NCBI RefSeq assembly: GCF_002001175.1
Contig: NZ_MUNT01000006.1
Location: forward strand, 1 to 64,000
DNA from: Rhodanobacter sp. C03
GTDB taxonomy: Bacteria > Pseudomonadota > Gammaproteobacteria > Xanthomonadales > Rhodanobacteraceae
Length of the DNA: 64,000 nucleotides
Direction: 5' to 3'
Part shown: piece after piece, positions 15,246 to 24,027 of the stretch
Numbering within the stretch: position 1 is the stretch's first letter
How the letters are laid out: every line of letters starts with the position of its first letter
Position numbers and translations under genes: made by a program
Notes under the pieces: model-generated
What the model saw: only the letters and a program-made list of their open reading frames with translations
The model's database searches: none
Told to the model about the DNA's origin: nothing

Positions 15246-16505
15246 ATGAAAGTGCCCGCAAGAATCTCATGCCATGATTCAACGGTTTCGCAAAAAATTG
15301 CAGCAGCATTTTTTTGCATTTTCGGCTATTCATCCTTGGCGCAAGCACAAGCAAATAATGCTCAGGTCGTTGAGCAAATTGTCGGGCCCCCTGGACATAC
15401 CATTTGGCAGATCACCCGACCAACGATCGACCAGGCACAGACGCAATACCCCCAGATCCAGTTCAAGCCAGGTGAATCCATACTGGTCACTGCGGCTGGT
15501 TGTGCCAACCCGGGTGGTCAGGGCAGCACATCGACGCGCTACGTCGATCCATTCGGGGATGATGCAGGGCTGCATCATGGGCAGATTTCAATACCGGGAG
15601 CGACGCAAGGGCTAGTGTCATTTACGCCAGCTCAGCCGACGCTGTACCAGATTCCTTCGAATGCCCAATTGCTTCTGTCCGATCATCTCGCACTTGGGTA
15701 TGTCGACGACAACTACAAGGACAACGGATACAAGCATCACGACAACGGGCCAAACAACCAATGCCAAAACGTCAACGATGCGTCAGTGATTGTTGATATA
15801 TCGACCCAGGATTCACCAGGCAACGCCCCGGCAACCGCGAATTACCTGTTCAACTTGGAAAATATCACCATTCGCCATTTGCGTTCCAAGAACAACGACA
15901 CTCTGGATTTGTCGGCGGGCGTCATGGTGGAGGGTACGCCTTCCGATATCGCAAATATGTCGGCTGGCAAGTTCAAGACTGGTTCGCAGGGCGTAAATTT
16001 TCCCGTGCTGGTTGACAGTGTTACTCCAACTGACCGGATCAACATTGCCTACAGTGTGGTCAATGCAGGGAATCCAACTGCTCAGAAGACCACTACTCTC
16101 GTTACCGGTATCATTGGGCAGATATGGCAAGTTGTCCCTGTCTATGGCTCACTGCTCGGCAAAGTCACGGATGCCATCGGTAGCCTGATTAATATCGTAA
16201 ATCCGGATTGTGACGGTCCGGTAGTGGCAGGATCTGTTCCAGCGACTGGGGCGGAACTCTTCGAAATGACCCATACGGGGTCTACGTATAGGCGCACGCT
16301 TGCATTTCCCGGAGTTGATTCGTCGCCCGGATGTGGTGGAAATTCGTATTATGAAGTCACTTATTCCATCACGCCTACCAGCCAATTACAGCCTGAAGAC
16401 GTAGTGTTGAAGGTAAATGCGCTGACAAAAGCGACAGTGATTGGTCCGCGTGGAGTACTTCTGAAACATGTGCCGGTCGCTCCCAAAGGTCTAAAGCAGC
16501 TGTAA
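15246..16505 (+). CDS. Large secreted protein, 419 aa, unknown function
   Basis: An exported protein with a signal peptide (hydrophobic AAAFFCIFGYSSLAQAQA, cleavage near 38), set by the SD aggag 9 nt before the ATG. The mature protein is strand-rich. An early region has FKPGESILVTAAGCANPGGQ and a middle segment LGYVDDNYKDNGYKHHDNGP, which is rich in Asp, Asn and His as in Ca2+-binding sugar-binding folds (LecA/PA-IL-like or carbohydrate-esterase accessory domains). I could not confirm a family. It is probably paired with the downstream gene. Confidence 0.6.
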   Translation: MKVPARISCHDSTVSQKIAAAFFCIFGYSSLAQAQANNAQVVEQIVGPPGHTIWQITRPTIDQAQTQYPQIQFKPGESILVTAAGCANPGGQGSTSTRYVDPFGDDAGLHHGQISIPGATQGLVSFTPAQPTLYQIPSNAQLLLSDHLALGYVDDNYKDNGYKHHDNGPNNQCQNVNDASVIVDISTQDSPGNAPATANYLFNLENITIRHLRSKNNDTLDLSAGVMVEGTPSDIANMSAGKFKTGSQGVNFPVLVDSVTPTDRINIAYSVVNAGNPTAQKTTTLVTGIIGQIWQVVPVYGSLLGKVTDAIGSLINIVNPDCDGPVVAGSVPATGAELFEMTHTGSTYRRTLAFPGVDSSPGCGGNSYYEVTYSITPTSQLQPEDVVLKVNALTKATVIGPRGVLLKHVPVAPKGLKQL

Positions 16506-16646
16506 CTTGCGAATATACCTGTGACTTGAAGCTTCAAGGACCAGGGCTTAAGCGAATTGAGAGTTTGAGACATTGTCTACCTCACATTTTCCAAATGTAT
16601 GCGAGGTATCGATGCGTTCCATCTCCAAGCATTCGACGAGGTTGAT

Positions 16647-17834
16647 ATGAGTAACGACAGCGATAATCTACTGATTTTCGGCAACCCGGCACCCGTCGCG
16701 AGCTATCCCGAATATACGCGGATGACTACCCCTTTGAGTTTACCTGCGCGCTATGTCGAGTTCTTGACCACCGCGATCACGACGCCGCCACCAGCGGTAC
16801 CATCGCTTACCAATAACCTTTATGTGAGGCTCTATACGCCGCTGTACTTCAGCGACTATGCACCGCCCCCGGCTCCGGTGGGCTCCCCGAATTTTAATGT
16901 CGGGAAAATCGCACAAGTGCCTCTTCTCAACAACCCTCAGGTGACGCCCGCCGGTCTGGAACTCTACGACGGTTCGCCAGTGACGGTGGAGAAGGTAAAG
17001 GGCATCGGCCCCATTTCAGGCTTTTCCGGGACAGCGAAGGACGGGACACTGTTCCAGCTTTCACTCACCCCTTCCAACGCGGAGTTGCCTGGACGGGTCG
17101 CTGGACGGGCTGCGAACCCCAATACCACTTGGGTATTTTGCCGAGCGGATCTGAGCATGGGAGGCAAGCCTCAGTTTTCGATGTCGATGGGCTTCAGCCC
17201 TGAAGATCTGCTGGTGACACTCTCCATGTATCACGAGAATGTCAGCTCTTCCATTGGCCTGGATCTGGCCCCCGCGACTGGACCGGGCGGCTATGCCAAG
17301 GTCACGCGTGCCGTTACCTACTATGGGCAGACCGTCTCAACGGTGACGGTCAATATGCAAGATGGTGCGATAGCGCCGGTGCAGATTGCGACTTCACCGT
17401 TACATCAGTTCGTTTCCACGACGGACCTGATGTCCTCCGCCTTGGCCAGCGTGCTGGGCGAAGTCGCCGGACAAACCCAGACGGACCCGTTGACGGCACT
17501 GGGTTCTCTGGACGTTCAATACCCGGAGACGCAGATCAGTTACGTGAACCGCGGCATGGCGCTGACGGGACCGGCGTGTGCCCGCCTGGCCCTGCTGCTG
17601 TCGGGATCTCCGATGCCAGGCTTTCCCGACCTTGCACAGTGGATAGGATGGTCGATGGCGAGCCTGGGTGGGCCCTATGTAAGAGACGCTCTAACTGCAA
17701 CCTATACGGATTTTGAAGCTTGGCGCGCCAAGCAGGGCGTCGGGACGAAATACCCTCCGTATCGAAGCCCTCTCAACGACGGAATCGGAAAAGACATCGT
17801 CGATGCTGTCTTCGACTTGGCTTGGAAGCACTGA
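16647..17834 (+). CDS. Hypothetical protein, 395 aa, next to a secreted protein
   Basis: I do not recognise this protein. It starts at an ATG after a gaggt SD and begins MSNDSDNLLIFGNPAPV with no signal peptide. It has an N-terminal Pro-rich region with YVRLYTPLYFSDYAPPPAP, a central beta-rich part (FSMSMGFSPEDLLVTLSMYH) and a helical C-terminus with DLAQWIGWSMASLGGPYV. It follows the 419-aa secreted protein by 141 nt on the same strand, and the two may be co-inherited. A 14-bp perfect palindrome (cttgaagcttcaag, 16525-16538) lies between them. Confidence 0.55.
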   Translation: MSNDSDNLLIFGNPAPVASYPEYTRMTTPLSLPARYVEFLTTAITTPPPAVPSLTNNLYVRLYTPLYFSDYAPPPAPVGSPNFNVGKIAQVPLLNNPQVTPAGLELYDGSPVTVEKVKGIGPISGFSGTAKDGTLFQLSLTPSNAELPGRVAGRAANPNTTWVFCRADLSMGGKPQFSMSMGFSPEDLLVTLSMYHENVSSSIGLDLAPATGPGGYAKVTRAVTYYGQTVSTVTVNMQDGAIAPVQIATSPLHQFVSTTDLMSSALASVLGEVAGQTQTDPLTALGSLDVQYPETQISYVNRGMALTGPACARLALLLSGSPMPGFPDLAQWIGWSMASLGGPYVRDALTATYTDFEAWRAKQGVGTKYPPYRSPLNDGIGKDIVDAVFDLAWKH

Positions 17835-17862
17835 AGATCGCCTCACGGCTGAAAGCTCAAAG

Positions 17863-17912
17863 AAAAGGGGGTAGAGCTATTTTTCACGACTGGATAATGC
17901 CTCCGACCCCTT
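17863..17912. repeat. Palindromic repeat, 'ggggtagagctattttt' family
   Basis: The arm aaaagggggtagagctattt (from 17863) faces ggataatgcctccgacccctt (17892-17912) in imperfect inverse orientation, followed by atttattcttg. This is a further family with the A-rich, GGG, core, ATTT design. It separates the 395-aa gene from the outer-membrane-like protein gene. Confidence 0.6.
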
Positions 17913-17962
17913 ATTTATTCTTGTGGAAGCGGTCCGCCCGGGCGGCTTTTGAGGTGTTGACC

Positions 17963-18901
17963 ATGTTTCCGAAAAATCCGATCGCCCGCGCCTTTGCTGG
18001 CATGGCGCTATCCGGTATGGCTGCCACCATGCCTTCGCTTGCGCATGCGTGCGCCTGTGGCTGCGGCGTGTTCGACGTCGGTACCAGCGCACTGCTGCCC
18101 AACGGCGCAAAAAGCACCGTGTTCCTTCAATACAGCTACCTGGATCAGCCGGAAAACTGGGGCGGCAGTTCGTCGTCGCCCGCCGCAGACAATGACGACA
18201 AGCACATCCGCAGCGAGTTTTACGTCGCCGGTTTCCAGCACACGTTCAATCGCGCCTGGGGCGTGATGGTGGAGGTTCCGTACACGCAGCGACACTTCGC
18301 CACTACCGATGACGACAGCGGATTGATCGTGAGCAACGATCACGCGGCGCTGGGCGATATCCGGATCATGGGCATGTACACCGGCTTCTCCGATGACATG
18401 TCCACCGGTGTCACGTTCGGCGCGAAGCTCGCGACTGGCGACTTCACCTACAAGGGTTTTGATCGCGACACGTCCATTGGCACCGGCACCACGGATCTTC
18501 TGCTCGGCGGCTACCACGAGATGCATTTCGGAACCGGCAACTGGGGCGGATTTGTCCAGGCCCAGCTGGATCAGCCGTTGAATACGCGCGAGGGCTATCG
18601 GCCCGGCACGGAACTGGATGCTGCCGCAGGCGTGTATCCGGGCGGTTGGACACTGGGCAACGGTGTGCACCTGACGCCAATCTTCCAGGCGCTCATGTCC
18701 ATACGCAGCAAGGATCACGGCGATAATGCGGACCCGCCGGACAGCGGCTACCAGCGGCTGCTGCTGTCACCCGGACTGGAACTTCGCGTGCGCAGGTTTC
18801 GTCTCTACGCGGATGTCGAGCGGCCGGTCTACCAACACGTCAACGGCCAGCAGCTGGTGCCGCACTGGCAAGGCAAGCTGACCGCCAGTCTCAACTTCTA
18901 G
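17963..18901 (+). CDS. Outer-membrane beta-barrel-like protein with Cys-rich mature N-terminus
   Basis: A 312-residue exported protein. The signal peptide ends near MPSLAHA, so the mature protein would start CACGCGVFDVGT, with three closely spaced cysteines. The rest alternates amphipathic strands with polar loops (FLQYSYLDQPENW, WGVMVEVPYTQRHFATTDDD, DIRIMGMYTGF, VTFGAKLATGDFTYKG) and ends WQGKLTASLNF, a terminal-Phe barrel strand. This supports an outer-membrane barrel. Similar proteins occur near metal-handling genes, but none is seen here. The SD is gaggtg. The stop overlaps the convergent GST stop by 4 nt. Confidence 0.75.
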   Translation: MFPKNPIARAFAGMALSGMAATMPSLAHACACGCGVFDVGTSALLPNGAKSTVFLQYSYLDQPENWGGSSSSPAADNDDKHIRSEFYVAGFQHTFNRAWGVMVEVPYTQRHFATTDDDSGLIVSNDHAALGDIRIMGMYTGFSDDMSTGVTFGAKLATGDFTYKGFDRDTSIGTGTTDLLLGGYHEMHFGTGNWGGFVQAQLDQPLNTREGYRPGTELDAAAGVYPGGWTLGNGVHLTPIFQALMSIRSKDHGDNADPPDSGYQRLLLSPGLELRVRRFRLYADVERPVYQHVNGQQLVPHWQGKLTASLNF

Positions 18902-19551
18902 CCGTTCGGATGCTCGCCAGTGAACACCGCCAGTTGAGCGGCGAAGGCACGCTTGAAGGCGGCCCGCGCTTCGGCGCGGGCGACATAGGCGGCGACGTTC
19001 GGATATTCGTCCAGCAGGCCCGATGCTTTCAACCGGAGTAGCACTCCCACCACCATCAGATCGCCCGCGCTGAACGCGCCATCGAGCCAGTCGGCATCGC
19101 CAAGGCAAGCGGAAAGTTGCTTCAGCCGGTCACGGATGCGATCCATGACAATAGGCCGGCGCTGCTCGCTCCAGGGCTGGTCGCCTTCCAGGAATTTGAC
19201 GGTTACAAGATCAAGGATTGGCGGCTCCACCGTGTTGACCGCGGCAAACATCCACGCGATCGCGCGCGCCCGGGCATTCACATCGTCCGGCAGCAGACCC
19301 GCATGGCGCTCCGCGATATGGAACACGATGGCACCCGACTCGAACAGGGCGAGGTCGCCTTCCTCATAGGTGGGAATCTGCCCGAAGGGATGCAGCGCCA
19401 GATGCGCGGGTTCCTTCATCGCACTGAACGAAACCAGACGAACCTCGTAAGGCTGGCCCACTTCTTCAAGCGCCCAGCGCACGCGCATGTCGCGCGCGAG
19501 TCCCTTGCCGCGATCGGGCGACCGTTCAAAGGCGGTGATGGTGGGGATCAT
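18898..19551 (-). CDS. Glutathione S-transferase family protein
   Basis: A 217-residue cytosolic GST. The N-terminal domain has the long first loop FERSPDRGKGLARDMRVRWA, HPFGQIPTYEEGD (cis-Pro) and LFESGAIVFHIAERH (glutathione-binding Glu-Ser). The C-terminal helical domain includes FSAGDLMVVGVLLRL and ends in a basic helix. I chose the ATG at 19551 (MIPTITAFE) because an earlier in-frame ATG at 19602 would overlap the upstream VOC gene and add non-conserved residues. It is followed on the same strand by no other gene and probably belongs to a unit with the two VOC genes upstream. Confidence 0.85.
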   Translation of the reverse strand: MIPTITAFERSPDRGKGLARDMRVRWALEEVGQPYEVRLVSFSAMKEPAHLALHPFGQIPTYEEGDLALFESGAIVFHIAERHAGLLPDDVNARARAIAWMFAAVNTVEPPILDLVTVKFLEGDQPWSEQRRPIVMDRIRDRLKQLSACLGDADWLDGAFSAGDLMVVGVLLRLKASGLLDEYPNVAAYVARAEARAAFKRAFAAQLAVFTGEHPNG

Positions 19552-19579
19552 GGGAAGTCTTCGTGTTTGAACATACAGG

Positions 19580-19984
19580 TCACTTCTGTGCCGGCATGGC
19601 ATTCATGTGGAAGAGCCCCCAGCCATGGCCGTCCGGGTCGATAAAGCTATGCGAGTACATGAAGCCATAATCTTCCGGCTCGTCGTGGGTCGAGCCGCCT
19701 GCGGCGAGCGCTTTGGCAACGAGGCCATCTACCTCATCACGACTCTCACAACTGAGGTTGAGCAAAACTTCGACGGCCTTGCTCGTGTCGCAGATGGCTC
19801 TGGGCGTGAAGTCACGAAACCTGGCGTGCGTAAGCAACATGACGGAAATCGTGTCGCTGACGACGATGCACGTGCCAGTGTCGTCGGTGAACTGCAGGTT
19901 TTGTGAAAAACCGAGTGCCTTGAAGAACGTCAGTGACTTCGAGAGGTCGGCGACCGGGAGGTTGATGAATACTTGTTTGCTCAC
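19580..19984 (-). CDS. VOC (glyoxalase/bleomycin-resistance) family protein
   Basis: A 134-residue single-chain member of the vicinal-oxygen-chelate fold. The opening QVFINLPVADLSKSLTFFKAL is the usual first beta-alpha unit, and the C-terminus has HSFIDPDGHGWGLFHM, with His and Glu/Asp positions that ligate metal in active members. The exact substrate cannot be told; related stand-alone VOC proteins act on lactoylglutathione, fosfomycin or unknown compounds. It is 28 nt upstream of the GST gene and 73 nt downstream of the PhnB-like gene, all on the minus strand. Confidence 0.85.
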   Translation of the reverse strand: MSKQVFINLPVADLSKSLTFFKALGFSQNLQFTDDTGTCIVVSDTISVMLLTHARFRDFTPRAICDTSKAVEVLLNLSCESRDEVDGLVAKALAAGGSTHDEPEDYGFMYSHSFIDPDGHGWGLFHMNAMPAQK

Positions 19985-20057
19985 GGATTTTTCCCTTGCG
20001 TTGCTGGCTGCGGTGGTGTGCGGTGCGGCACCCGATCCGGGGACGAACGGGCGTTTG

Positions 20058-20537
20058 TCAACCGCGCCTGGCGGCCTCGATCGCGGCGATGTCGATCTTC
20101 GTCATCCCCATCATGGCGTCGAACGCGCGCTTGGCTGCTGCAGGATCAGAGTCGGTGATTGCTGCCATCAGGACGCGCGGGGTGATCTGCCAGGACAGGC
20201 CCCACCGATCCTTGCACCAGCCGCAGGCGCTGGCCTGGCCGCCGTTGTCGATGATCGCGTTCCACAGGCGGTCGGTTTCGGCCTGATCGTCGGTGGACAC
20301 CTGGAACGAGAACGCATCGGTGTGCGGAACCCCGGGACCACCGTTCAAGCCCAGGCACGGGATGCCCATCACCGTGAACTCGACCGTCAGCACATCGCTC
20401 TGCTTGCCGGCGGGATAGTCACCCGGCGCACGATGGACGGCGCCCACGGCGCTATCCGGGAACGTCTTGGCGTAGAACGTCGCGGCGTCCAGCGCGGTGC
20501 CGTCATACCAAAGGCAAATCGTGTTCTTGCTGACCAT
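20058..20537 (-). CDS. PhnB-like VOC family protein
   Basis: A 159-residue protein of the PhnB/'3-demethylubiquinone methyltransferase-like' VOC group. It has TICLWYDGTALDAATFYAKT, then DVLTVEFTVMGIPCLGLNGG, and the signature CGWCKDRWGLSWQITPRVL, followed by helical AAKRAFDAMMGMTKIDI. The family name is historical and the enzymatic role is uncertain. It shares orientation and close spacing with a second VOC gene and a GST gene, so the three may form a small detoxification operon. Confidence 0.85.
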   Translation of the reverse strand: MVSKNTICLWYDGTALDAATFYAKTFPDSAVGAVHRAPGDYPAGKQSDVLTVEFTVMGIPCLGLNGGPGVPHTDAFSFQVSTDDQAETDRLWNAIIDNGGQASACGWCKDRWGLSWQITPRVLMAAITDSDPAAAKRAFDAMMGMTKIDIAAIEAARRG

Positions 20538-20672
20538 GCGGGTTCTCCTGGTTCGGGGCGGGGAGGATGCTCTTCATTCTCTTCGACGAACGACGGGCGC
20601 GCAGATCGACACGACGCCATGTCGATATGCCGGCGAGACAGGCAGGTTCCGTGATCAACCAAAGAGATGTTT

Positions 20673-20702
20673 AGTGCCCTTCCAAGAGAAAGGGAAGGCA
20701 CT
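20673..20702 (-). terminator. Hairpin after the 127-aa gene, possible terminator
   Basis: The arms agtgccCttcc and gggaaggcact form a stem of about 10 pairs with one bulge and an A-rich loop, 36 nt past the stop of the minus-strand gene at 20739. There is no clear T-run after it in either direction, so terminator function is only suggested. The 201-nt gap 20538-20738 contains nothing else recognised. Confidence 0.35.
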
Positions 20703-20738
20703 CCGCTCCCGGTTTTCCTGTCGACAATATGTCGTATA

Positions 20739-21122
20739 TCAGCCGGGATGAAGCTGGCGCGCAGCAGCGTCGGCGGTGTCATCCGGGCGCGTGTTGAATG
20801 CGATGGCCGCGCCTGGTGCTGCCTTATGGACGGTGTTCACCACCGTCTCGAACAGTGGCAGGGTTTTCGGCGGAAGTCTGAGGCCAGCGCCGATCACCAC
20901 ACAGTCATAGGTGGCGCTCTTCAGTTGTTTTTCGAGCGTGGAGATGCCGGCCTCGTCGGGTGTGATCATGCACGTGTCGCCCTGCCATCCGCGTTCCTGG
21001 ATCTTGGTGACGGCAACGGCGATACCGGCGTTGATCTTGTCGGCATCAAAGCCTGGGGGAAGCGACGGGTCGGAAAAATCCACGGTCTCCGGCATCTGGC
21101 CGACAAACAGGATGTGGGTCAT
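20739..21122 (-). CDS. Hypothetical protein, 127 aa
   Basis: A small soluble protein with a Rossmann-like look. It opens MTHILFVGQMPETVDF, then has KIQERGWQGDTCMI, and a second strand YDCVVIGAGLRLPPKTLPLF followed by a helix (VVNTVHKAAPGAAIAF). The I-G-A-G-L-R motif suggests a flavodoxin- or nucleotide-binding-like fold, but no family name is certain. The ATG at 21122 is chosen because ggag lies 8 nt upstream; an earlier ATG at 21140 has no SD. Confidence 0.6.
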   Translation of the reverse strand: MTHILFVGQMPETVDFSDPSLPPGFDADKINAGIAVAVTKIQERGWQGDTCMITPDEAGISTLEKQLKSATYDCVVIGAGLRLPPKTLPLFETVVNTVHKAAPGAAIAFNTRPDDTADAAARQLHPG

Positions 21123-21216
21123 TCGGTCTTCTCCATTCAACGGGGGAATTGAGAGCGTAACCCTGTCAGGGTCCCTTATCCTGGAAAGCTAGGGAGCCAG
21201 TGGCAATCAAGTCAGC

Positions 21217-22128
21217 TCAACTCCCACTCTTTCCTGCTGCTTTCACGAAGTCCACGAACGCCCGCAATGGCGCGGGCAGGTGGCGGCGGCCGGAGTAGTA
21301 GAGGTACGGGCCGGTAAAGTCCTGCCACCAAGGTTCGAGCACGGGTTCGAGCGCGCCGCTGTTCAGGTGTGGCTGCAGCCACGCTTCGAACAGATGGATG
21401 ATGCCCAGGCCCTCGATGGCTGCGGCCACCTTCAGGTCCACCGCCGCGCCGAGGCGCACCAGCAGGGGGCCGTCGGGATCGACCCGTACGATCTCGCCGT
21501 CCCGCTCGAATTCCCAGGTTGGGATGGCGCCGCTGGCGAACTGTCCGCGCAGGCAGGCGTGGGCGAGCAGGTCGCGTGGATGTTGCGGCCGGCCGTGCGC
21601 CGCGAGATACGCCGGCGCGGCGGCCGTGGCCATGCGCTGGATGCGCGGCCCGATCGGCACGGCGATCATGTCCTTCTCCAGCCGCTCGTCGTAGCGGATG
21701 CCGGCGTCGCAACCGGCGGCAAGCATGTCCACATAGCTGTCTTCGACGACGACCTCCAGGCGGATGTCGGGATAGGTTTTCAGGAACGGCGCGACGATCG
21801 CCGGCAGCACCAGTCGCGCCACGACGGCCGGCACATTGAGCTTGAGCGTGCCGGCCGGGCGGTCGCGGTCGTGGTTGACCACGTCGAGCGCCGCTTCCAC
21901 TTCGCCCAGTGCGGGGAACAGCCGTTCGGCCAGCCGCGCGCCGGCCTCGGTGGGTGAAACGCTGCGTGTGGTGCGGTGGAGCAGGCGTACACCGAGCCGG
22001 GTTTCGAGGCGCTGCACGCTCTCGCTCAGTCGCGAGGCTGACATCCCGCTGGCGCGCGCACCTTCGCGGAAGCCACCCGCGCGCACCACGGCCAGAAACG
22101 CAAACAGATCACGCAGATTGGCATCCAT
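21217..22128 (-). CDS. LysR-family transcriptional regulator
   Basis: A 303-residue LysR regulator: N-terminal helix-turn-helix (LFAFLAVVRAGGFREGARAS, then LSESVQRLETRLGVRLLHRT and TEAGARLAE), followed by the substrate-binding-like effector domain starting GTLKLNVPAVVARLVLP. It is divergent from the YdbC-type aldo/keto reductase gene, the classical layout for a LysR regulator and its target. It probably controls that gene from dyads in the 111-nt shared promoter. The effector is unknown. Confidence 0.92.
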   Translation of the reverse strand: MDANLRDLFAFLAVVRAGGFREGARASGMSASRLSESVQRLETRLGVRLLHRTTRSVSPTEAGARLAERLFPALGEVEAALDVVNHDRDRPAGTLKLNVPAVVARLVLPAIVAPFLKTYPDIRLEVVVEDSYVDMLAAGCDAGIRYDERLEKDMIAVPIGPRIQRMATAAAPAYLAAHGRPQHPRDLLAHACLRGQFASGAIPTWEFERDGEIVRVDPDGPLLVRLGAAVDLKVAAAIEGLGIIHLFEAWLQPHLNSGALEPVLEPWWQDFTGPYLYYSGRRHLPAPLRAFVDFVKAAGKSGS

Positions 22129-22181
22129 TGTTCGAAATTCCGTACGGCCCGTGCCGATTGCACCGGATTATCAGGCAACCG

Positions 22182-22206
22182 GCATGTGCGTACCATGCAT
22201 GCATGG
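22182..22206. promoter_or_regulatory. Overlapping dyads in the LysR/reductase divergent promoter
   Basis: Two dyads overlap: gcatg-N7-catgc (22182-22198) and a perfect 14-bp palindrome ccatgcatgcatgg (22193-22206). They lie midway in the 111-nt gap between the LysR gene and the reductase gene, 34 nt before the reductase ATG, where a LysR activator or repressor site is expected. The consensus T-N11-A spacing is not strictly required by these dyads, so assignment is by position. Confidence 0.5.
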
Positions 22207-22239
22207 CGGCACCCCGGCCGCCCCTGTCTGGAGAACGAC

Positions 22240-23112
22240 ATGAGCAACCTCACGAAGGCGGGCACGTTTGCCCTGGGTGGTCGCGCGGTGAACCGCATGG
22301 GCTACGGCGCCATGCAGCTGGCCGGCCCCGGCGTGTTCGGGCCGCCGAGGGACCACGCTGCTGCGCTGGCGGTGCTGCGCGAGGCGGTGGCGAGCGGTGT
22401 AAATCACATCGACACCAGCGATTTCTACGGTCCGCACGTGACCAACCAGTTGATCCGCGAGGCGCTGCATCCGTATCCGGATGATCTGGTGATCGTCACC
22501 AAGGTCGGCGCGCTGCGTGGTGCCGACGCCTCATGGAACCCGGCGCAGAGTCCGGCCGAACTTACGTCGGCAGTGCACGACAATCTGCGCAACCTCGGCA
22601 TCGACGCGCTGGACGTGGTGAACCTGCGCGTCATGGGCGACGTGCATGCGCCGGCCGAAGGATCGATCAAGGCGCAGTTCACCGCGCTGGCAGAGCTGCA
22701 GCAGCGCGGACTGATCCGCCACCTGGGCCTGAGCAATGTCACTGCGACGCAGGTGGCCGAGGCGCGCGGCATCGCCGAAGTGGCCTGCGTGCAGAACCAT
22801 TACAATCTCGCTCACCGCGCGGATGACGCGTTGATCGACGACCTCGGCCGTCACGGCATCGCCTACGTACCGTTCTTCCCACTGGGTGGCTTCACCCCGC
22901 TGCAGTCGGACACCTTGTCCGACGTGGCCCGCCGACTGGGCGACACGCCGATGCAGGTAGCACTGGCGTGGTTGCTGGCGCGCGCACCCAACATCCTGCT
23001 GATCCCGGGTACGTCCTCCCTGGCGCACCTCCGTGAGAACTTGGCGGCCGCGACGATCCGGCTCGACAATGATGCGCTGGAGGAGCTGGCGATGATTGGT
23101 GCGCATGCGTGA
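22240..23112 (+). CDS. ydbC: Aldo/keto reductase, YdbC/PdxI type (pyridoxal reductase-like)
   Basis: A 290-residue aldo/keto reductase that matches Escherichia coli YdbC (PdxI) closely from memory, including NRMGYGAMQLAGPGVFGPPR, NHIDTSDFYGPHVTNQLIRE and the unusual LDVVNLRVMGD. In the last segment the usual catalytic His region reads Asn-Leu-Arg. Asp58, Tyr63 and Lys88 of the active site are present. PdxI reduces pyridoxal to pyridoxine; the same substrate is likely but not proven here. The ATG at 22240 follows ggagaacgac. It is divergent from a LysR gene. Confidence 0.88.
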   Translation: MSNLTKAGTFALGGRAVNRMGYGAMQLAGPGVFGPPRDHAAALAVLREAVASGVNHIDTSDFYGPHVTNQLIREALHPYPDDLVIVTKVGALRGADASWNPAQSPAELTSAVHDNLRNLGIDALDVVNLRVMGDVHAPAEGSIKAQFTALAELQQRGLIRHLGLSNVTATQVAEARGIAEVACVQNHYNLAHRADDALIDDLGRHGIAYVPFFPLGGFTPLQSDTLSDVARRLGDTPMQVALAWLLARAPNILLIPGTSSLAHLRENLAAATIRLDNDALEELAMIGAHA

Positions 23113-23210
23113 TGGTGCCGGTCTCGTAGGTTCGAAAAGGTGTCTTTCCCGTTTCGTCTGGACCGCGACATGCTGCCTTTCGTTGAACACGTCGATAAAG
23201 GACATGGTTG

Positions 23211-23915
23211 ATGCCACCGCTCGTTTTGAACAAGAAAATCCTGCTCATTGGCGCCTCCCGCGGCCTTGGCTTCGCCCTGGCGGAGGAGTACCTCAAGCGT
23301 GGGTGGGACGTTGTCGCCACCGAGCGTGGTGCAAGCCCATCCAGACTGCACGACCTGGCTGAGGCTTACGACGGGCGGCTTGAGATCGAGAGCGTCGACA
23401 TCGTCCATCCTGTTCAGGTGACCGCGCTGCGCGCACGTCTGGCATTGAGAAAGTTCGACCTGCTGTTCGTCAATGCCGGTGTCACGAATGCCGACCACGA
23501 AACGATCGCGGATGTGTCGACCGACGAGTTTGTCCGCGTGATGGTTACCAACGCCTTGAGTCCGATGCGCGTAATCGAAGTCCTGCTGGATGTCGTATTG
23601 CCCGATGGCACGATCGGCGTCATGTCTTCCGGGCAGGGAAGTGTCACCAACAACGAGAACGGACATCACGAGGTGTATCGCAGCAGCAAGGCGGCGCTCA
23701 ACATGTTCATGCGCAGCTTCGCCGCCCGCCACGCCGATGATCAGAGAACACTGCTGCTCATGGCTCCGGGCTGGGTGCGGACCGACCTGGGCGGACCCGA
23801 GGCGCGCCTGAGTATCGAGGAGAGCATTCCGAACCTCGCCAACACCATCGATGCGCAGGCGGGGAAAGCAGGCCTGCAGTATCTTGATTACCTGGGCCGG
23901 CGGGTTCCGTGGTGA
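23211..23915 (+). CDS. Short-chain dehydrogenase/reductase
   Basis: A 234-residue classical SDR. The cofactor motif is LLIGASRGLGFALAEEYL. The NAG signature reads LLFVNAGVTNAD, and the active site has MSSGQGSVTNN (Ser) with YRSSKAALN (Tyr-x-x-x-Lys). The APGWVRTDLGG segment after the active site is also typical. It acts in the cytosol on an unknown alcohol/ketone pair. It lies 98 nt after the ydbC-like gene on the same strand and may be co-transcribed. ATG 23211 is preferred to the adjacent TTG. Confidence 0.9.
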   Translation: MPPLVLNKKILLIGASRGLGFALAEEYLKRGWDVVATERGASPSRLHDLAEAYDGRLEIESVDIVHPVQVTALRARLALRKFDLLFVNAGVTNADHETIADVSTDEFVRVMVTNALSPMRVIEVLLDVVLPDGTIGVMSSGQGSVTNNENGHHEVYRSSKAALNMFMRSFAARHADDQRTLLLMAPGWVRTDLGGPEARLSIEESIPNLANTIDAQAGKAGLQYLDYLGRRVPW

Positions 23916-24027
23916 GCGGGGACCTGTCGATGGCCCGGAACATGACGATAGATTGGCTCGACTGATCCTGGCCGCGACGCAAGCGAGCATCGACGGCCAG
24001 CCATGTCGCGATTCGCTGTAGCGCGGG

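Noticed and set aside
14510..15319. Minus-strand frame across the 14336 gene and the gap after it
   Set aside because: It overlaps the 3' half of a secreted protein with a good signal peptide. The part in the gap has no SD or motif.
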